Shown here piece after piece: positions 62,857-64,000 of a stretch of 64,000 nucleotides of DNA (position 1 is the stretch's first letter; every line of letters starts with the position of its first letter). The notes beneath the pieces are model-generated. The model searched no databases. It was not told the DNA's origin and saw only the letters and a program-made list of their open reading frames with translations. The DNA lies in assembly GCA_964463285.1 (NCBI GenBank), contig CAYXBB010000004.1, positions 6,404-70,403 on the forward strand. The letters are read 5' to 3'. The position numbers were made by a program, and so were the translations under genes. The stretch comes from JAAZLS01 sp964463285. Its GTDB lineage: Bacteria; Bacillota; Dethiobacteria; DTU022.

Positions 62857-63108
62857 CTAACCATGATAGGTTTTCCCATAAAGCAAATTCGGCCACCGGG
62901 CGCGGATTTTCTGCAGATCCTCGGGCTTGCTGATATAGCTTTCCACGTATCCGCACTGTCCGCACACATAATTATCCAGAGGCATCTGCCTGCCAAATAT
63001 ACCGCCCAGGGGAATGGTGTTACTGCCATAACTTCCCCCCTTTATTGAAATACCTGCCCCGGAATAAATTTCACTTGACCCGCATTTCGGGCATTTTCCC
63101 TTTTTCAT
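62857..63108 (-). CDS. Small zinc-ribbon protein
   Basis: The 83-residue protein has two cysteine pairs, CPKCGSSEIY near 6 and CGQCGYVESY near 50, forming a zinc ribbon, with a Gly-rich loop between them. No catalytic motif was seen. AGGAGGG lies before ATG 63108; an in-frame start 27 bases upstream lies before that site and is less likely. Confidence 0.75.
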   Translation of the reverse strand: MKKGKCPKCGSSEIYSGAGISIKGGSYGSNTIPLGGIFGRQMPLDNYVCGQCGYVESYISKPEDLQKIRARWPNLLYGKTYHG

Positions 63109-63447
63109 GATTGCCCACCCTCCTAAAGTTGCCACCTTTATATTGGTGGTCAGTAATTGTGCTTTTCATCAAAAGAACCCACAATGTCTTGATATTTATA
63201 TAAAGTGTATTTTTTATAATAAATATCTAACTCCTCAGCTAAATCTTCTTGCGATGATCCCACTTGGAACTAAACAAGGGTAGCGGGTAACGTAGGTATC
63301 ATTCCCGTATTCGTCCGGATGCTGATACCTTTTTATGGGATAGTGATCTTAATACCGGCAATTATGAGACTGGTCAATGGATTTGGGGGAAAGGCAAGGC
63401 CGTTTCCACTTATCGGTAAATTTACCCCTGAAATAAAAGGGAATATT
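63109..63447. other. Intergenic region, nothing recognised
   Basis: The spacer lies between the divergent zinc-ribbon and lipoprotein genes. I see no gene, riboswitch or clear promoter in it. Confidence 0.4.
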
Positions 63448-63657
63448 ATGGGAAAGAGAAGCTTCTCGTTATTTCTTTTGCCGGCTTTTATTGTTTGCCT
63501 GGCGTTCAGCGGTTGCGGCGGCGGCAAAGAAGCCGTTCAACCTGCAAACCCGGAAGAATCTATTGAGCAGAATTCGCAGGAAGATTCGTCGTCAAAGACC
63601 GAGGAAGAGGAAATTCAAGAACAGGCGCAACGCTATCGGGGCAAATCTCTTCCTTGA
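63448..63657 (+). CDS. Small predicted lipoprotein
   Basis: The 69-residue product has a basic start (MGKRSF), a hydrophobic helix and the lipobox LAFSGC (Cys22), then an acidic, Gln/Glu-rich tail of ~45 residues with no fold signature. The frame is open further upstream to 63319, but the lipoprotein signal fixes the start near 63448 after GGGAA. Function unknown. Confidence 0.65.
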   Translation: MGKRSFSLFLLPAFIVCLAFSGCGGGKEAVQPANPEESIEQNSQEDSSSKTEEEEIQEQAQRYRGKSLP

Positions 63658-63692
63658 TTTTTGTGCCGATTCAGGTTAGCATATATAAGCAA

Positions 63693-63769
63693 GCGCCTGT
63701 AGCTCAGGAGGACAGAGCGACGGATTCCTAATCCGCAGGTCGGGGGTTCGAATCCTCCCAGGCGCACCA
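63693..63769 (+). tRNA. tRNA-Arg (anticodon CCT)
   Basis: Cloverleaf: acceptor GCGCCTG/CAGGCGC, D arm AGCTCAG...AGAGCG, anticodon loop TTCCTAA (anticodon CCT, reads AGG), variable loop AGGTC, T arm GGGGG-TTCGAAT-CCTCC, encoded CCA. Its 3' end faces an integrase gene, so it is a likely attachment site. Confidence 0.95.
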
Positions 63770-63775
63770 ATAAAT

Positions 63776-63805
63776 ACGGGGCCTTTCAGCCCCGTTAATA
63801 TTTTC
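63776..63805 (+). terminator. Terminator of tRNA-Arg
   Basis: ACGGGGC, a six-base loop and GCCCCGT are followed by TAATATTTT, seven bases after the tRNA. Confidence 0.75.
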
Positions 63806-63814
63806 CAATTATTG

Positions 63815-63836
63815 TTTTGGACAGATTTTGGACAGA
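63815..63836. repeat. Tandem 11-bp repeat beside the integrase
   Basis: TTTTGGACAGA occurs twice head to tail between the tRNA-Arg terminator and the integrase stop. It may be part of the recombinase arm-binding region. Confidence 0.6.
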
Positions 63837-63837
63837 T

Positions 63838-64000
63838 TTATTTTTTTCGCCCTACTGATGATCCAGTCTTGCTGTTGAATGCTTCCTCCATCAGATCCGC
63901 CGCTTGCCGATCCTTGTTCTCCAGGAAATGGCTATAAACATTTTGTGTGGTGGCCGAAGTGCTATGTCCCAACCTGCCGGCCACTGTTTGAATGTCCATT
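63838..64000 (-). CDS. Tyrosine recombinase/integrase, C-terminal fragment cut by window edge
   Basis: The minus strand codes MDIQTVAGRLGHSTSATTQNVYSHF... and ends GRKK-stop at 63838-63840. The LGHS segment holds the conserved box-C His and VYSHF the nucleophile Tyr of tyrosine recombinases; the upstream catalytic residues lie beyond the right edge. Facing tRNA-Arg(CCT) about 70 bp away, it marks one end of an integrated phage or integrative element. Confidence 0.88.
   Translation of the reverse strand, partial: MDIQTVAGRLGHSTSATTQNVYSHFLENKDRQAADLMEEAFNSKTGSSVGRKK

Overview
The window looks like the chromosome of an anaerobic, spore-forming, clostridia-type Firmicute (Peptococcaceae/Syntrophomonadaceae-like). 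This is inferred from a YtxC-type sporulation gene, a T-box leader on pheST, an L20-type leader on infC-rpmI-rplT, ZapA/MutS2/PolX gene order, and molybdenum and tungsten enzymes with no oxygen-dependent pathway. A run of ten N at 11910-11919 marks an assembly gap. The first ~12 kb is visibly more AT-rich than most of the rest.

Region 1 (1-13.9 kb) is a catabolic island. On the minus strand, read from 10.2 kb leftward, lie a PreA-like dihydro(oroto/pyrimidine) dehydrogenase with a ferredoxin tail, a UbiD-family prFMN (de)carboxylase, an M29/NicX-like metallohydrolase, a small cupin, a three-subunit molybdenum hydroxylase (FAD, 2Fe-2S and Mo subunits) and an M20 amidohydrolase. The start of a tungsten-type aldehyde:ferredoxin oxidoreductase follows and runs off the left edge. 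Divergent on the plus strand is a proton-translocating NAD(P) transhydrogenase (pntAA-pntAB-pntB). Three good sigma-54 (-24/-12) promoters serve the island: one for the catabolic operon, one for pnt, one for the AOR gene. Both intergenic regions carry paired copies of a 16-bp palindromic motif, about GTGCA-N4-TGCAC, spaced ~20-21 bp apart. I read this as one unlinked enhancer-binding activator controlling a regulon for an anaerobic (hetero)aromatic or N-heterocycle pathway; the substrate is unknown.

Region 2 (14-25 kb) holds a CooT-like nickel protein with a DUF3842 protein, an ATP-grasp ligase, a class A penicillin-binding protein with two C-terminal FN3-like domains, and the minus-strand run pheS-pheT-zapA-cvpA-polX-mpg-mutS2. 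PolX has a degenerate polymerase active site but an intact-looking PHP domain. Region 3 (25-41 kb) continues with translation and housekeeping genes: T-box-pheST, a SWIM/SNF2 pair, a SpoU rRNA methyltransferase, infC (AUU start)-rpmI-rplT, thrS, ytxC, a lipid kinase, an orphan DNA methyltransferase and a TGS GTPase.

Region 4 (41.6-46.6 kb) has a coiled-coil protein built from tandem DNA repeats, tRNA-Val, a macrodomain protein, a tungstate transporter (tupABC) behind a long structured leader with an intrinsic terminator (a Moco/Tuco riboswitch candidate), and a UPF0173 metallohydrolase. Tungstate uptake fits the AOR gene at the left edge. Region 5 (47-59.7 kb) is a seven-gene plus-strand operon: a secreted/membrane protein, an ABC exporter pair, a coiled-coil membrane protein, MoxR ATPase, DUF58 and two VWA membrane proteins. 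Region 6 (59.8-64 kb) has a DUF255 thioredoxin-fold protein, a Mut7-C RNase-like protein, two small proteins and tRNA-Arg(CCT), beside which the C-terminus of a tyrosine integrase marks the edge of an integrated element running off the right end.
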